From the NCBI RefSeq assembly GCF_000960765.1, contig NZ_JYNH01000003.1, positions 1 through 64,000 on the forward strand: DNA of 64,000 nt, in the 5' to 3' direction. Every line of letters starts with the position of its first letter. The first letter of the stretch is position 1. The translations under genes and the position numbers were made by a program. This DNA is from Desulfosporosinus sp. I2 (GTDB lineage: Bacteria; Bacillota; Desulfitobacteriia; Desulfitobacteriales; Desulfitobacteriaceae). The notes under the pieces are model-generated. The model searched no databases. It was not told the origin of the DNA and saw only the letters and a list, made by a program, of their open reading frames with translations. Positions 63,416 to 64,000 of the stretch are shown one piece after another.

Positions 63416-64000
63416 CTATCCAATCAAGATTCGTTCATCTGGATACTTGACATGGGCTACTTGTTTAGCTTTTTTCTGGGAAAGTACAAATGCCAAGGTC
63501 AACGGCCCAACCCGCCCTATAAACATCGTCAAAATAATCGCCATTTTACCCACTGAGGAAAGAGTGGGCGTAATTCCTAACGAAAGGCCCACGGTCCCAA
63601 AGGCGGATGTTACTTCGAAAAGCACGGTTAGTAAATCTGAGTTTTCCGTGTATGAAAGAATCGATAATATTAAGAAAATCAAAATTGCGGCTGAAGTCGT
63701 AATTGCCCAAGCCTTTTGGATAACATCCTTAGGCAAAGTCCGCCCCTCTAAAACTACATGAGGATCACTGCGATAGGTACTTAACACTGATAAAACAATC
63801 GAAATAAAGGTCGTTGTCTTTATTCCTCCACCTGTTCCCCCAGGAGAAGCTCCAATAAACATCAGCACAATCATCGAGAGTAACGTTGTGTCACGCATAC
63901 CCGCTAGATTGATGGTGTTAAATCCTGCCGTTCGAGGAGAAACTGATTGGAAGAAAGCTGCCAAAACTTTTGTTCCAAAAGGGAGTGGTGCTAAGGTCTT
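63416..64000 (-). CDS. ktrB: Potassium-uptake membrane subunit KtrB/TrkH, 5' end off window
   Basis: The C-terminal ~194 residues are visible; the gene continues past the right edge. The selectivity-filter loop segment SVSPRTAGFNTINL, a second one ASPGGTGGGIKTTTF, and FEVTSAFGTVGLSLGITP are typical of KtrB/TrkH. Several membrane helices follow. It imports potassium with KtrA, encoded just downstream. Confidence 0.92.
   Translation of the reverse strand, partial: KTLAPLPFGTKVLAAFFQSVSPRTAGFNTINLAGMRDTTLLSMIVLMFIGASPGGTGGGIKTTTFISIVLSVLSTYRSDPHVVLEGRTLPKDVIQKAWAITTSAAILIFLILSILSYTENSDLLTVLFEVTSAFGTVGLSLGITPTLSSVGKMAIILTMFIGRVGPLTLAFVLSQKKAKQVAHVKYPDERILIG

Overview
The window looks like chromosomal DNA of a strictly anaerobic, spore-former-type Firmicute of the Desulfosporosinus/Desulfitobacterium kind (Peptococcales). 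This is inferred from gene content: Ni-CO dehydrogenase, corrinoid methyltransferases, a tungsten-cofactor radical SAM maturase, an S-box riboswitch, strong GGAGG ribosome binding sites and moderate GC content. No rRNA or marker gene fixes the species.

Region 1 (1-20 kb) is an almost complete nicotinate fermentation island of the Eubacterium barkeri type. Read on the minus strand, it starts with four-subunit nicotinate dehydrogenase (ndhF, S, L, M) and a NiaP-like transporter. It continues with enamidase, 6-hydroxynicotinate reductase, an ApbE-like (UPF0280) protein, a DUF1185 protein, 2-(hydroxymethyl)glutarate dehydrogenase and its serine-dehydratase-like dehydratase. The last genes are dimethylmaleate hydratase (dmdA, dmdB), 2-methyleneglutarate mutase, 3-methylitaconate isomerase and a MutL-type accessory ATPase cut by the left edge. 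Dimethylmalate lyase is not in the window. A sigma-54 activator with a duplicated sensor region sits upstream. Two good -24/-12 promoters precede ndhF, and one palindrome core occurs before both halves of the island.

Region 2 (20-34 kb) is mixed housekeeping. It holds an octapeptide-repeat protein, two UspA proteins flanking an SOS-type Y-family polymerase, a UPF0316 membrane protein, a tungsten-type radical SAM maturase, a HAD protein, a LysR gene with a broken tandem copy, an S-box-controlled metY-metA methionine operon, and oleate hydratase with a TetR regulator.

Region 3 (34-44 kb) handles galactose: ROK glucokinase and the mglBAC importer on the plus strand converge on galT-galK, an M24-like gene and a ROK repressor on the minus strand.

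Region 4 (44-58 kb) is a one-carbon locus. It has two corrinoid proteins, a UroD-type and a DHPS-type methyltransferase, a RACo-like activator, a GntR regulator, two transporters, a soluble chemoreceptor, small proteins and a stand-alone CODH (cooS).

Region 5 (58-64 kb) has a small HX13H membrane protein, then a decaying locus in which a PucR-type regulator is joined in frame to an internally deleted Tat/molybdopterin oxidoreductase, followed by a DmsB-like ferredoxin without a normal start codon. It ends with KtrA and a partial KtrB. Single-base homopolymer frameshifts in two other genes suggest either gene decay or residual sequencing error.
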